Positions 17,770 to 26,945 of a stretch of DNA of 64,000 nucleotides are shown here, piece after piece (within the stretch, counting starts at the first letter, position 1; each line of letters opens with the position of its first letter). The notes beneath the pieces are model-generated. The model ran no database searches. It was not told the origin of the DNA and saw only the letters and a list, made by a program, of their open reading frames with translations. Location: contig JAGALB010000058.1 of NCBI GenBank assembly GCA_017625405.1, forward strand, positions 1 through 64,000, in the 5' to 3' direction. Origin of the DNA: Ruminiclostridium sp. (GTDB lineage: Bacteria > Bacillota > Clostridia > Oscillospirales > Ruminococcaceae). The position numbers and the translations under genes are program-made.

Positions 17770-18900
17770 ATGACATACAATCTTACTGCGCCCTGCCACT
17801 TCGGGCTTGAAAAGACATTGTCCTTCGAGATAAAGAGAGCAGGCGGCGAGAATATAAAGGCAAATGACGGCCGTGTTGATTTCACAGGCGACGAAAGCGT
17901 TATCGCAAAGGCGAATATTACCTGTTCCGTTGCCGAAAGAATCGGCATCGTGCTGGACAGCTTCACGGCGAACACCTTTGACGATATTTTCAACCATATG
18001 AAGAATGTGCCTATTGAAGAATACGCAGGCAGGAACGACAAAATCCACATCGTAAAGGGTCATTCCCTTAATTCAAGGCTTACCAGTATTCCCGCAATCC
18101 AGCGTACAATGAAAAAGGCCTTTGTTATCCGTATGCAGGATAAGTATAAGATAAACACTCTCCCCGAAACAGGTGTTACTCTGCCTATACATTTTCTTCT
18201 GATGAAAAATCAGATGACGGTAACTCTCGATACATCGGGTACGGGTCTTCACAAGCGTGGCTACCGTGCCATGTCAAACGCCGCACCTATCAAGGAAACC
18301 CTTGCGGCAGGTATAATCGACCTTGCACGTGTAAGAAGCTCCGACAGAGTCATTGACCCGTTCTGCGGAAGCGGTACAATCCTTATTGAAGCAGCATTCA
18401 AGGCAGCTAATATTGCTCCCTGCCTCAACCGTAACTTTGCGGCGATGGAGTGGGGCTTTGCTGACAGAAGAGTCTGGGCGGATGCCTTTGACGAAGCGAG
18501 GGAAGCTATCAGAAAGGACTGCGAATTTACTGCTCTCGGCTTTGATATTGACAGGGCGGCCTGTGAGCTTACCCGTGAAAATGCGTGGAAGGCAGGGGTT
18601 GACAAGTATATAAAGGTTGAAAAGAGAGCCGTAAAGGATTTTGTCTACCCCGACGGTAAGTCGAAGATTATCACAAACCCTCCATATGCGGAAAGAATGG
18701 GCGATATAAACGAAGCGAAGGAAATCTACAGGACCATGGGCAAGCGTATGCTGCCTTTAGGCGAAAACGAGCTTTATGCAATCACCTCCGTAGAGGATTT
18801 TGAAACCCTTTTCGGCGAAAAGGCAGACAAGAACAGAAAACTGTATAACGGTATGCTGCTGTGCAGGTTGTATTCGTATACAGGTCAGACCAAGAAATAA
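17770..18900 (+). CDS. THUMP-domain class I SAM-dependent RNA methyltransferase (RlmL/YpsC type)
   Basis: From the ATG at 17770 the protein has 376 residues. It has an N-terminal ferredoxin-like and THUMP region (to about 150), then a Rossmann methyltransferase domain with DPFCGSGTILIEAA (SAM loop) and the NPPY catalytic motif (TNPPYAERM). This matches N2-guanine methyltransferases acting on 23S rRNA. The start is set by AAAGGAAAATAAT; an in-frame ATG 45 bases earlier has no RBS and overlaps the preceding hairpin. It may be read from the PBP promoter. Confidence 0.93.
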   Translation: MTYNLTAPCHFGLEKTLSFEIKRAGGENIKANDGRVDFTGDESVIAKANITCSVAERIGIVLDSFTANTFDDIFNHMKNVPIEEYAGRNDKIHIVKGHSLNSRLTSIPAIQRTMKKAFVIRMQDKYKINTLPETGVTLPIHFLLMKNQMTVTLDTSGTGLHKRGYRAMSNAAPIKETLAAGIIDLARVRSSDRVIDPFCGSGTILIEAAFKAANIAPCLNRNFAAMEWGFADRRVWADAFDEAREAIRKDCEFTALGFDIDRAACELTRENAWKAGVDKYIKVEKRAVKDFVYPDGKSKIITNPPYAERMGDINEAKEIYRTMGKRMLPLGENELYAITSVEDFETLFGEKADKNRKLYNGMLLCRLYSYTGQTKK

Positions 18901-18940
18901 AAGTTTTCGGTCAAGCCTTTTACAAAAGGCTTGGAAAATC
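18899..18940 (+). repeat. dispersed hairpin repeat, copy A
   Basis: It contains AAAAGTTTTCGGT followed by the perfect inverted repeat CAAGCCTTTT-AC-AAAAGGCTTG and GAAAATC. The same element is at 36246-36306 and 52964-53035. This copy overlaps the stop codon of the methyltransferase gene. Confidence 0.85.
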
Positions 18941-18952
18941 TCTGATATTCTT

Positions 18953-18980
18953 AAGCGCCCTCAACAAGGCGCTTTTTATT
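18953..18980 (+). terminator. rho-independent terminator after the methyltransferase gene
   Basis: AAGCGCC and GGCGCTT form a stem around an 8-base loop, followed by TTTATT. Confidence 0.7.
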
Positions 18981-19045
18981 ACCCTGTAACAAATTTTCCT
19001 TTTCTGAATATACTATAACAGCGCTTAAATTCTGGAGGTGTTGTT

Positions 19046-20878
19046 ATGTGCGGTATTGCAGGCTGGGTTGATTTTCGGAGCAATTTATCCGACAAGAACG
19101 AAATAATGAAAAAAATGAGGCAGTGTATATCACACAGAGGCCCCGACAGCGAAGGGGATTTTCTTGATACGCACTGCTGTCTTTCCCATACAAGGCTTGC
19201 GGTAATTGACGTTGAAAAGGGCAGACAGCCCATGAGTGACGGAGCATATACAATCGTCTACAACGGCGAGCTTTATAACACGGAAGAAGTACGTGGCGAG
19301 CTTATGAAAAACGGCTGTGTATTCGCTACAAAAAGCGATACAGAGGTGCTGCTGAAAGCGTACATTACATGGGGTGAAAACTGCCTTGAAAAGCTCAACG
19401 GCATTTATGCCTTTGCAGTGTGGAACAGCGTTGAAGAAAAGCTGTTCATTGCCCGTGACAGAATCGGTGTAAAACCCTTTTTCTATTACGCTTATGAAAA
19501 CGGAATTATCTTTGCTTCGGAAATAAAGGCGATACTTTCTCACCCCTATGTAAAGCCACGGATTGACCGTGAGGGAATCGCCTCTCTTATGCTTTTAGGT
19601 CCTGCAAGAAAGGGCGGTATGGGCGTTTTCAAGGATATACAGGAGCTTGAGCCTGCGGAGTGCGGGATTTTCAGTATAAACGGCTTTGCAAAACGGCGGT
19701 ACTGGGAGCTTAAGGCGATGCCGCATACCGAGAGCCTTACGGATACAATGGGACATCTCAGGTATCTGCTGGTTGACAGCATAAACCGTCAGCTTGTCAG
19801 CGATGTTCCCCTTTGTACATTCCTTTCGGGCGGTCTTGATTCAAGCCTTATCAGTGCGGTTGCCGCAAGAAAATACAAGGAAGAGGGCAGACAGCTTTCT
19901 ACCTATTCCGTTGATTACAAGGATAACCGCAAAAACTTTGTGGCAAGTTCCTTCCAGCCTGACGAGGACGCTCCCTGGATAGTGAGAATGAGCGGATATA
20001 TCGGCTCACAGCACACAAATGTAGAGATAGATTCGCCCTTGCTTGCGGATGCGCTTATTCCGTCAATGAGAGCAAGGGATCTGCCGGGAATGGCAGACGT
20101 TGACAGCTCTCTTTATCTGTTCTGCGGTGAGGTGAAGAAGAATTTCACCGTTGCGGTAAGCGGTGAATGTGCCGATGAGCTCTTCGGAGGGTATCCCTGG
20201 TATCATAAAAAGGAGCTGCTTTACGGCGAAAGCTTTCCCTGGTCACAGGCGACGGCAGAGCGTGCTAAGCTTCTGAAAAACGGAATCCTGGGCGATATTA
20301 CACCTGATGAATATGTAAAAGCGGCAATGAAACGCACAACCGACCGCACTTCTTATCTCGATACGGATAAAGAAGACGACAGAGCCATGCGGCGTATGTT
20401 TATGCTGAATTTCTACTGGTTCATGCAGACGCTTTTAGACCGTAAGGACCGCTGCTCAATGGCGCACGGGCTGGAAGTGAGAGTGCCGTTCTGCGACCAC
20501 AGAATTGCGGAATATGCCTACAATATCCCCTGGGAGCTTAAATCTCTCGGCGGCAGGGAAAAGGGACTTGTGAGAAAGATTGCGGAGGAATTTCTCCCGA
20601 AGGATGTGGTATGGCGCAAGAAATCGCCCTATCCCAAGACCCACAACCCCGATTATATGAAGCTGGTGTTTGACAGATTCAGGGCACTTTCGGCGGAAAA
20701 GGATTTCCGCCTTACGGAAATTCTTGACAGACAGAAAATAGATGAGCTTATCGCTTCGGAGGGCAGAAGCTTTGAAAAGAACTGGTACGGTCAGCTTATG
20801 TGCACACCCCAGATGTTTGCGTATCTTGTACAGATGGAAATGTGGCTGAGGGAATATGAGCCGGAAATAGCATTTTAA
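19046..20878 (+). CDS. asnB: asparagine synthase (glutamine-hydrolysing)
   Basis: The 610-residue AsnB makes asparagine from aspartate, glutamine and ATP. The N-terminal glutaminase domain begins MCGIAGW, with C2 as nucleophile after methionine removal, and contains the YNGELYN and SDTEVLL motifs. The synthetase domain has the ATP pyrophosphatase loop FLSGGLDSSL (about 263-272) and the later SGECADELFGGYPWYH. The start fixes itself by the need for Cys2; RBS CTGGAGGTG. It is bounded by terminators on both sides, so it is probably monocistronic. Confidence 0.96.
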   Translation: MCGIAGWVDFRSNLSDKNEIMKKMRQCISHRGPDSEGDFLDTHCCLSHTRLAVIDVEKGRQPMSDGAYTIVYNGELYNTEEVRGELMKNGCVFATKSDTEVLLKAYITWGENCLEKLNGIYAFAVWNSVEEKLFIARDRIGVKPFFYYAYENGIIFASEIKAILSHPYVKPRIDREGIASLMLLGPARKGGMGVFKDIQELEPAECGIFSINGFAKRRYWELKAMPHTESLTDTMGHLRYLLVDSINRQLVSDVPLCTFLSGGLDSSLISAVAARKYKEEGRQLSTYSVDYKDNRKNFVASSFQPDEDAPWIVRMSGYIGSQHTNVEIDSPLLADALIPSMRARDLPGMADVDSSLYLFCGEVKKNFTVAVSGECADELFGGYPWYHKKELLYGESFPWSQATAERAKLLKNGILGDITPDEYVKAAMKRTTDRTSYLDTDKEDDRAMRRMFMLNFYWFMQTLLDRKDRCSMAHGLEVRVPFCDHRIAEYAYNIPWELKSLGGREKGLVRKIAEEFLPKDVVWRKKSPYPKTHNPDYMKLVFDRFRALSAEKDFRLTEILDRQKIDELIASEGRSFEKNWYGQLMCTPQMFAYLVQMEMWLREYEPEIAF

Positions 20879-20902
20879 ATTGATTTGTCTGAAAATAAAC
20901 CA

Positions 20903-20932
20903 AAACAACCGCTTTAAAGCGGTTGTTTTTTG
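20903..20932 (+). terminator. asnB terminator
   Basis: AAACAACCGCTTT and its complement form a perfect stem that ends in TTTTTT. Confidence 0.85.
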
Positions 20933-20955
20933 TTGAAATTTAAGCTTTAAAATCA

Positions 20956-20984
20956 TTGAAAACAGGGATGAATAGTGGTATACT
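20956..20984 (+). promoter_or_regulatory. promoter of the amidohydrolase gene
   Basis: TTGAAA and TATACT are separated by 17 bases, 41 bases before the chosen ATG. Confidence 0.65.
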
Positions 20985-21024
20985 TTAAGGTGATAAAGAA
21001 AAGAACAAAATGAAAGGAAACAAA

Positions 21025-21825
21025 ATGTATATTTTTGACAGCCATGTGCATATTTATCCCGAAAAAATAGCCGATAAAGCGTCCGATACAATCGGTAAGT
21101 TCTACGATATCAGAATGGCGTTCAACGGCAGCATCTCCATGCTGCTTTCCGAGTGTGAAAAAGCAGGTGTGAACCGATGCCTCGTTCATTCCGTTGCTAC
21201 CACCCATGAACAGGTTCAGAAAATCAACGATTTCATTTCCGCCAGTGTAAAGGAATACCCCGATAAATTTGTGGGCTTCGGCTCTCTTCACCCTTCCATG
21301 ACCGCTGACGAGGTTGACGCAGAGGTAAAGCGTATGCTTGAAATCGGGCTTATGGGCATAAAGCTCCACCCTGATTTTCAGTATTTCGCCATAGATGACA
21401 AGCACGCAATGGAAATGTACGAAGCAATTGACGGCAGACTGCCCCTGCTGTTCCATACAGGAGATACACGTTACAGTTATTCCAATCCCCACAGGCTTGC
21501 AGCGGCGGCAAAGCGCTTTCCGAAGCAGAGAATGATAGGCGCGCATTTCGGCGGATATACCGAGGTTGAAAGTGCGCTGAAGTGCCTGCCCGATTTACCC
21601 AATGTCTGGGTGGATTCCAGCAGCTCACTTGCATTTATTTCTCCCGAAAAGGCAAAGGAATGCGTAAGAGCCTACACCGAAGACAGGATTTTCTTCGGCA
21701 CTGACTATCCTATGTGGAGCGCTACCGATGAACTGCGCAGAATTGACCGTCTTGACCTTACAGAAACAGCACGGGAAAAGATTTTTTATAAGAATATCTG
21801 TGAGTTTCTCGGAATCACGGTATAA
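21025..21825 (+). CDS. amidohydrolase-2 family metal-dependent hydrolase
   Basis: The 266-residue TIM-barrel protein begins MYIFDSHVHIYPEK, with the HxH metal motif on the first strand. It continues with GIKLHPDFQ, a metal-site histidine in PLLFHTGDT, GAHFGGY, and a late aspartate in FFGTDYPMWS. This layout matches the amidohydrolase-2 (decarboxylase-like) family rather than TatD. Substrate is unknown. The ATG at 21025 follows AAAGGAAACAAA; an ATG 15 bases upstream is possible but less well placed. Confidence 0.85.
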   Translation: MYIFDSHVHIYPEKIADKASDTIGKFYDIRMAFNGSISMLLSECEKAGVNRCLVHSVATTHEQVQKINDFISASVKEYPDKFVGFGSLHPSMTADEVDAEVKRMLEIGLMGIKLHPDFQYFAIDDKHAMEMYEAIDGRLPLLFHTGDTRYSYSNPHRLAAAAKRFPKQRMIGAHFGGYTEVESALKCLPDLPNVWVDSSSSLAFISPEKAKECVRAYTEDRIFFGTDYPMWSATDELRRIDRLDLTETAREKIFYKNICEFLGITV

Positions 21826-21849
21826 ATGCGGTAAAATTGTTGAAAAATA

Positions 21850-21877
21850 TTGACTTTTTTCAATATTCTGATATAAT
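21850..21877 (+). promoter_or_regulatory. alaS promoter
   Basis: TTGACT and TATAAT are separated by 16 bases. Only about 50 bases of leader follow, too short for a T-box. Confidence 0.65.
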
Positions 21878-21929
21878 TAAAGAGTATGTTTATTCTATTT
21901 TAAATGCAAAATGAAAGGAACTTAAGACT

Positions 21930-24557
21930 ATGAAATGGACAGGTCTTAACGATTTAAGAGAAAGCTATCTTAAATTCTTTGAAAGCAAAGGACATCTCAG
22001 AATGGATTCTGCTCCCCTTGTACCCCAGGGCGACAACTCCATTCTTTTAATCAATGCCGGTATGACACCTCTCAAGAAGTACTTCCAGGGTATTGAAACA
22101 CCTCCCTGCAAGAGAGTCACAACCTGCCAGAAATGTATCAGAACTCCTGATATCGAAAACGTAGGTAAGACTGCAAGACACGGTACTTACTTTGAAATGC
22201 TCGGTAACTTCTCCTTCGGCGATTACTTCAAGCATGAAGCTACCGCATGGGCTTGGGAATACCTTACAAAGACACTTGAAATCGAACCCGAAAAGCTCTG
22301 GGTTACTATTTACGAAGAAGACGACGAAGCAGGCGAAATCTGGGCTACTGAAGTCGGCGTACCCCGCGACAGAATCATCAAGCTCGGCAAGAGCGAAAAC
22401 TTCTGGGAACACGGCAGCGGTCCCTGCGGTCCCTGCTCTGAAATCCACTTTGACCGTGGCGAAAAGTACGGTCCTTTTGAAAGCTTTGAACAGGCAAGCG
22501 ACTGCGACAGAATCATCGAAATCTGGAACAACGTATTCACACAGTTCGATAACGACGGTCACGGCAACTACACACAGCTTGCAACCAAGAACATCGACAC
22601 GGGTATGGGTCTTGAAAGACTTGCCTGCGTAATGCAGGGTGTTGACAATATGTTTGAGGTTGACACAATCCAGAATATCATCAAGCGTATCTGCTCCGTT
22701 GCAGGCAAGACCTACGGCGCAAACTACAAGGAAGATGTATCTATCCGTGTAATCACCGACCATGCAAGAGCTACAACCTTCATGGTAGGCGACGGCGTAA
22801 GACCTTCCAATGAAGGCAGAGGCTACGTTCTCAGAAGACTTCTCAGACGTGCTGCAAGACACGGCAGACTTTTAGGCGTTACAAAGCCCTTCCTTACAGA
22901 AATCGTTGATCAGGTTATTCTCGAAAACAAGAACGCTTATCCCGAGCTTGAGGAAAAGCGTGAATATATCATCAAGGTTATCGCAACTGAAGAAGAAAGC
23001 TTCAACCGCACAGTTGAAAAGGGTTCGCAGATGCTTTCCGAGCTTATTGAAAAGCTTGGCGAAAACGGCGTGCTCAGCGGTGACGACGCATTCAAGCTTC
23101 ACGATACCTACGGTTTCCCTCTTGATCTGACAAAGGAAATCCTTGAAGAAAAGGGACTTACTCTTGATGAAGAACGCTTCATGGAACTCATGAAGGAGCA
23201 GAAGCTTACAGCACGTGCAAACCAGGCGTTCAAGGGCGGCTGGGACGATGCTGCGGCTGATGCGCTCAGCGGTCTTACAACAACATTCGTAGGCTACAAG
23301 GAGCTTGCAGCCGATACAAAGATTCTCGCAATGCTCAAGGATGGCGCAGTTGCTGACAGCGTTTCCGAAGGCGATGATGTTGCTGTTGTAATCGAAACAA
23401 CACCTTTCTACGCTGAAAGCGGCGGTCAGGTAGGCGACACAGGTACAATCACAAACGGCGACAACGTTCTCCGTGTTCTCGATACAAAGAAGATCGGCGG
23501 CGGTCAGTTCGTATGCTACTGCACAGTTGACTGCGGTACATTCATGACAGGCGACAAGGTTACAGCTGAGGTTGACAAGGATAAGAGAATGGCAACCGCA
23601 AGAAACCACACCTGTGCTCACCTTTTACAGGCTGCTTTACGCACCGTTCTCGGCGATCATGTTCACCAGGCAGGTTCTTACGTTGACCCTCAGAGATGCC
23701 GTTTCGACTTCTCTCACTTCAGCGCAGTTACAGCCGATGAACTCCAGCAGATTGAAGCTATCGTAAATAAGAAAATTTTAGCGGCAGTTCCCGTAGTTAC
23801 CGAGGAACTTCCCATTGAAGAAGCAAAGAAGAAGGGCGCTATGGCTCTCTTCGGCGAAAAGTACGGCGATGTTGTACGTGTAGTAAGCGTAACAGACGGC
23901 TGTTCCACAGAATTCTGCGGCGGTACTCACCTTGACAACACCTCCAAGGCAGGTCTTTTCAAGATTATCTCCGAAACCTCCGTTGCTTCCGGTGTAAGAC
24001 GTATCGAAGCAGTTACAGGTGCAGGCGTGCTTGAAGCTCTCGCAGAAGCAAACAACACAGTTAAGGCTGCTGCTGACGTGCTTAAGATTGCTAACCCCAA
24101 TATGCTTGTTCAGCGTTGCGAAGCTCTCCAGAACGAGCTTTCCGATGCAAAGAAGACAATCGACAAGCTTGAAAGACAGATTTCCGCAGCTGCTATGGCT
24201 GACGTAACAGGCGGTGCTGAAGAAATCAATGGCATCAAGGTATTCTCCGCTGTTCTCGCAGGCACAGTAGGCGACGGCTTACGTAAGGCAGGCGACGACC
24301 TCAAGTCCAAGAATGACAGCTTTATCGCAGTTCTTGCAGGTCACGCAGACGGCAAGGGCAACTTCCTGTGCATCTGCAGCAAGGAAGCTATCGAAAAGGG
24401 CGCTAACGCAGGTCAGATTGTAAAGCAGATTGCGGCAATCGCAGGCGGTAAGGGCGGCGGTAAGCCTGACAGCGCTATGGCAGGTATCGCAGATATCACA
24501 AAGATTGATGAAGCACTTGCGGCTCTCAGCAGTATCGCAAAGGAAATGCTCAAGTAA
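21930..24557 (+). CDS. alaS: alanyl-tRNA synthetase
   Basis: The 875-residue class II synthetase charges tRNA-Ala and edits mischarged serine or glycine. The N-terminal catalytic core begins LRESYLKFFESKGH. The editing domain carries the zinc-type HxxxH (NHTCAHLL, about 562-569) and the later CSTEFCGGTH. The C-terminal coiled-coil and DHHA1 domain end the protein with GGKGGGKPDSAMAG. Codon use is strongly biased, as in a highly expressed gene, which creates long false antisense reading frames. It heads a run continuing into HIT and comEC. Confidence 0.98.
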   Translation: MKWTGLNDLRESYLKFFESKGHLRMDSAPLVPQGDNSILLINAGMTPLKKYFQGIETPPCKRVTTCQKCIRTPDIENVGKTARHGTYFEMLGNFSFGDYFKHEATAWAWEYLTKTLEIEPEKLWVTIYEEDDEAGEIWATEVGVPRDRIIKLGKSENFWEHGSGPCGPCSEIHFDRGEKYGPFESFEQASDCDRIIEIWNNVFTQFDNDGHGNYTQLATKNIDTGMGLERLACVMQGVDNMFEVDTIQNIIKRICSVAGKTYGANYKEDVSIRVITDHARATTFMVGDGVRPSNEGRGYVLRRLLRRAARHGRLLGVTKPFLTEIVDQVILENKNAYPELEEKREYIIKVIATEEESFNRTVEKGSQMLSELIEKLGENGVLSGDDAFKLHDTYGFPLDLTKEILEEKGLTLDEERFMELMKEQKLTARANQAFKGGWDDAAADALSGLTTTFVGYKELAADTKILAMLKDGAVADSVSEGDDVAVVIETTPFYAESGGQVGDTGTITNGDNVLRVLDTKKIGGGQFVCYCTVDCGTFMTGDKVTAEVDKDKRMATARNHTCAHLLQAALRTVLGDHVHQAGSYVDPQRCRFDFSHFSAVTADELQQIEAIVNKKILAAVPVVTEELPIEEAKKKGAMALFGEKYGDVVRVVSVTDGCSTEFCGGTHLDNTSKAGLFKIISETSVASGVRRIEAVTGAGVLEALAEANNTVKAAADVLKIANPNMLVQRCEALQNELSDAKKTIDKLERQISAAAMADVTGGAEEINGIKVFSAVLAGTVGDGLRKAGDDLKSKNDSFIAVLAGHADGKGNFLCICSKEAIEKGANAGQIVKQIAAIAGGKGGGKPDSAMAGIADITKIDEALAALSSIAKEMLK

Positions 24558-24572
24558 TAGAAGGAGTTTATT

Positions 24573-24911
24573 ATGGACTGCTTATTCTGTAAGATTATTT
24601 CGGGAGATATTCCCTCTCAGAAGGTTTACGAAAGTGAAACAGTGGTAGCATTCAAGGACATCAATCCCCAGGCTCCCGTACACATTCTTATTATTCCTAA
24701 ATTCCACATTGAAAGCCTGGCTGAAATCACAGAAGACACCGTAGGCGTAACTGCGGAAATCATGCTGGTTGCAAAGCAGCTGGCTCAGGAATTCAGCCTC
24801 GGCAACGGTTACCGTGTCATCACCAACATAGGTGATGACGGCGGACAGACTGTTCATCATCTTCATTTCCACCTTATCGGAGGAAAAAAGCTCTCTGAGC
24901 AGATGTGCTGA
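24573..24911 (+). CDS. HIT-family nucleotide-binding protein
   Basis: The 112-residue protein has the N-terminal CLFCKIISGDIPS (CxxC zinc-type pair) and the histidine triad HHLHFHLIGG near residue 97-106. It is of the HinT group, purine nucleotide phosphoramidase-like hydrolases. It lies 15 bases after alaS with RBS AGAAGGAG, and is followed 10 bases later by comEC. The link to alaS probably reflects cotranscription; a shared function is not shown. Confidence 0.95.
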   Translation: MDCLFCKIISGDIPSQKVYESETVVAFKDINPQAPVHILIIPKFHIESLAEITEDTVGVTAEIMLVAKQLAQEFSLGNGYRVITNIGDDGGQTVHHLHFHLIGGKKLSEQMC

Positions 24912-24921
24912 TTGAGCTGAA

Positions 24922-26931
24922 ATGAAAGTTACAGCAAAGCACAGATATGCCACGATTGGTTTTATATACCTTTTCGGGCTTATTTGTGCTTCTTTTTTGG
25001 ATGCCTGGGCGTGCGTCGCAGTATTTGCGGTGCTTGCTCTCATTTTCGGTATTTCGTTATCCTCGGCGGATAATTTTCTGAAAATAAGTTCGGCGTTTCT
25101 TGCGGCGGCATTTCTTATTTTCGGATTGTACAGGTTTGTATTCATTCAGCCGCTGACAGCTCTTGAAGGGCAGAAGGCTACGGTCGATGCCGTTGTAACG
25201 GATTGCCGTGCGCCTGATAACGATACGGTACTGCTTACTCTTTCGGGAGAAACTGACGGCAGACCTCTGAAGCTTTCGCTTTTTGCGGAGGACAGCGGTA
25301 TAAACGTCGGTGACAGAATCCACTTTGAAGCGGTTTTCTCAAAGCTCAGCGATTCTGCAGAGTTTTCCGAAAGCAGCTACAATTTCTCAAAGGGTATTTT
25401 TCTCAGAGCCTATGCGGTAAGCGATATAGCCGTTACCGAAGGCAGCGGCGGAATTGCGGAGTATACGGGATATATTTCCGATTACTTCAAGAGCATTGTC
25501 GATACTCAGTTTTCCGACGAAAGAGGCGGATTGCTCAAAGCGATGTTCTTCGGTGACAAGTCGGGAATCTCTCACCGCACAAGCGTTGATATGAAGCGCT
25601 CGGGGATTTCTCATCTGACCGCTGTTTCAGGTACGCATCTTTCGCTGATGATACATCTTTTTGCAGGAATGCTTTCCTTTTTCTTCCGACGTAAGGGCAG
25701 ACTTTATTTTCTGATAATTTCAGTGTATATATTTTTCCTGATGCTGTTTTTCGGAATGACGGCTTCGGTTATGCGTTCAGGCTTTATGATGCTTGTATTT
25801 TACGGCTCGGAGCTGTTCAGGAGAAAATCCGATACACTGGCGTCGGTAGGCGCTGCACTTATGATAATTCTGGCGGTAAATCCTCTTGCCTGCCGTGATA
25901 TAGGGCTTCTTCTTTCCGTTACGGGAACACTCGGCGTAGGTATTGTATCGCCTGCGGTTTCGGATGCGTTCAATATAAACAGGAAAAGGGTTTTCACAAG
26001 GCTTATTGTCGCTTCCTTCTGTGCTTCCGCATGCACTATGCCTGTGGGTGCGCTGTGCTTTGACGGTATATCTCTTGCAGCACCGCTTACTACTGTTCTT
26101 GTACAGCCGTTTTTCACGGTGATGATTACATTGGTGCCCTTTGCGCTGATAATTCCGTTTCTTTCCGGTCCCATTCTGTTTGTTTCGGGAGTCTGTGCGG
26201 ATATTACAGCCGCTATTTCCTCGTTTATAGGCGGATTTGATTTTTCCTATATCCCTCTTGACGGCAAAACGGTGGTTCTGTTTATTCTGCTTACGGTTTC
26301 GGGCGCTGTTATCAGCGGATATATTTCCGGCAAGGCGAAGCCTGTAATTGTATTCTGCGCTTTTTCAGCGTTTTCCTTTGTGGCGTCACAATCGCTTTAC
26401 GGAATAATCAGCTATGATGATATCACAATAAATATAACAGCCGACAGTAAGGAGACTATGCTCTGCGTCAGCGACAAAACGGGCAGAAGCTTCTATATGC
26501 TTTCTTCGGACAGCTCTTCCGCTGACAGGATATATGAGTATTCTGCAGGGCAGACTGCGAATTTTGTCTGCATATGCTCACAGGCTGGAAATCTCGGCGA
26601 GCTTTCATCACTCTGCAATAACATCCATACACCCGAAAACGGCTGTATGCTTTATGATGTAAGCGGCGAATACAGCGTAAAGACAACAGAGGATGAAATT
26701 CTGCTTGATATAAGAGGCGTTACGGTGGGACTGCTTCCCGCAGGAAGCGAAACACAGTGCGATATTGCCGTTTATTGCGGATACAAGGAAAAATACGGAA
26801 GCGGAGGAAACTCTGCAACCATTTTATGTGATAAAAAGTATTATAATTGTGGGGAGGCAGTAAATGCTTTCCTTGATAAAACCGAAATAATAATCAATAC
26901 AGAGGGAATGTATGCTCTCTCTGTGAAATAG
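24922..26931 (+). CDS. comEC: ComEC/Rec2-family DNA-uptake channel protein with degenerate C-terminal domain
   Basis: The 669-residue membrane protein has about ten hydrophobic segments. It starts with paired helices (residues 10-65), then the ComEC OB-like region (75-140), then the Competence domain with MKRSGISHLTAVSGTHLSLM, the family hallmark. Known ComEC proteins form the inner-membrane channel for transforming DNA, and many end in a metallo-beta-lactamase domain. Here residues 500-669 are the right size for that domain but no HxHxDH motif is seen. Only GNSATIL recalls it. Nuclease activity is therefore unlikely. It lies between HIT and holA. Confidence 0.9.
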   Translation: MKVTAKHRYATIGFIYLFGLICASFLDAWACVAVFAVLALIFGISLSSADNFLKISSAFLAAAFLIFGLYRFVFIQPLTALEGQKATVDAVVTDCRAPDNDTVLLTLSGETDGRPLKLSLFAEDSGINVGDRIHFEAVFSKLSDSAEFSESSYNFSKGIFLRAYAVSDIAVTEGSGGIAEYTGYISDYFKSIVDTQFSDERGGLLKAMFFGDKSGISHRTSVDMKRSGISHLTAVSGTHLSLMIHLFAGMLSFFFRRKGRLYFLIISVYIFFLMLFFGMTASVMRSGFMMLVFYGSELFRRKSDTLASVGAALMIILAVNPLACRDIGLLLSVTGTLGVGIVSPAVSDAFNINRKRVFTRLIVASFCASACTMPVGALCFDGISLAAPLTTVLVQPFFTVMITLVPFALIIPFLSGPILFVSGVCADITAAISSFIGGFDFSYIPLDGKTVVLFILLTVSGAVISGYISGKAKPVIVFCAFSAFSFVASQSLYGIISYDDITINITADSKETMLCVSDKTGRSFYMLSSDSSSADRIYEYSAGQTANFVCICSQAGNLGELSSLCNNIHTPENGCMLYDVSGEYSVKTTEDEILLDIRGVTVGLLPAGSETQCDIAVYCGYKEKYGSGGNSATILCDKKYYNCGEAVNAFLDKTEIIINTEGMYALSVK

Positions 26932-26945
26932 AAAGGGGTGGCGAT

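Noticed and set aside
21826..21929. T-box riboswitch for alaS
   Set aside because: The leader is only about 50 bases after the promoter and has no T-box core.
22047..22862. 271-codon frame antisense to alaS
   Set aside because: Shadow of a highly biased gene; alaS is certain on the other strand.
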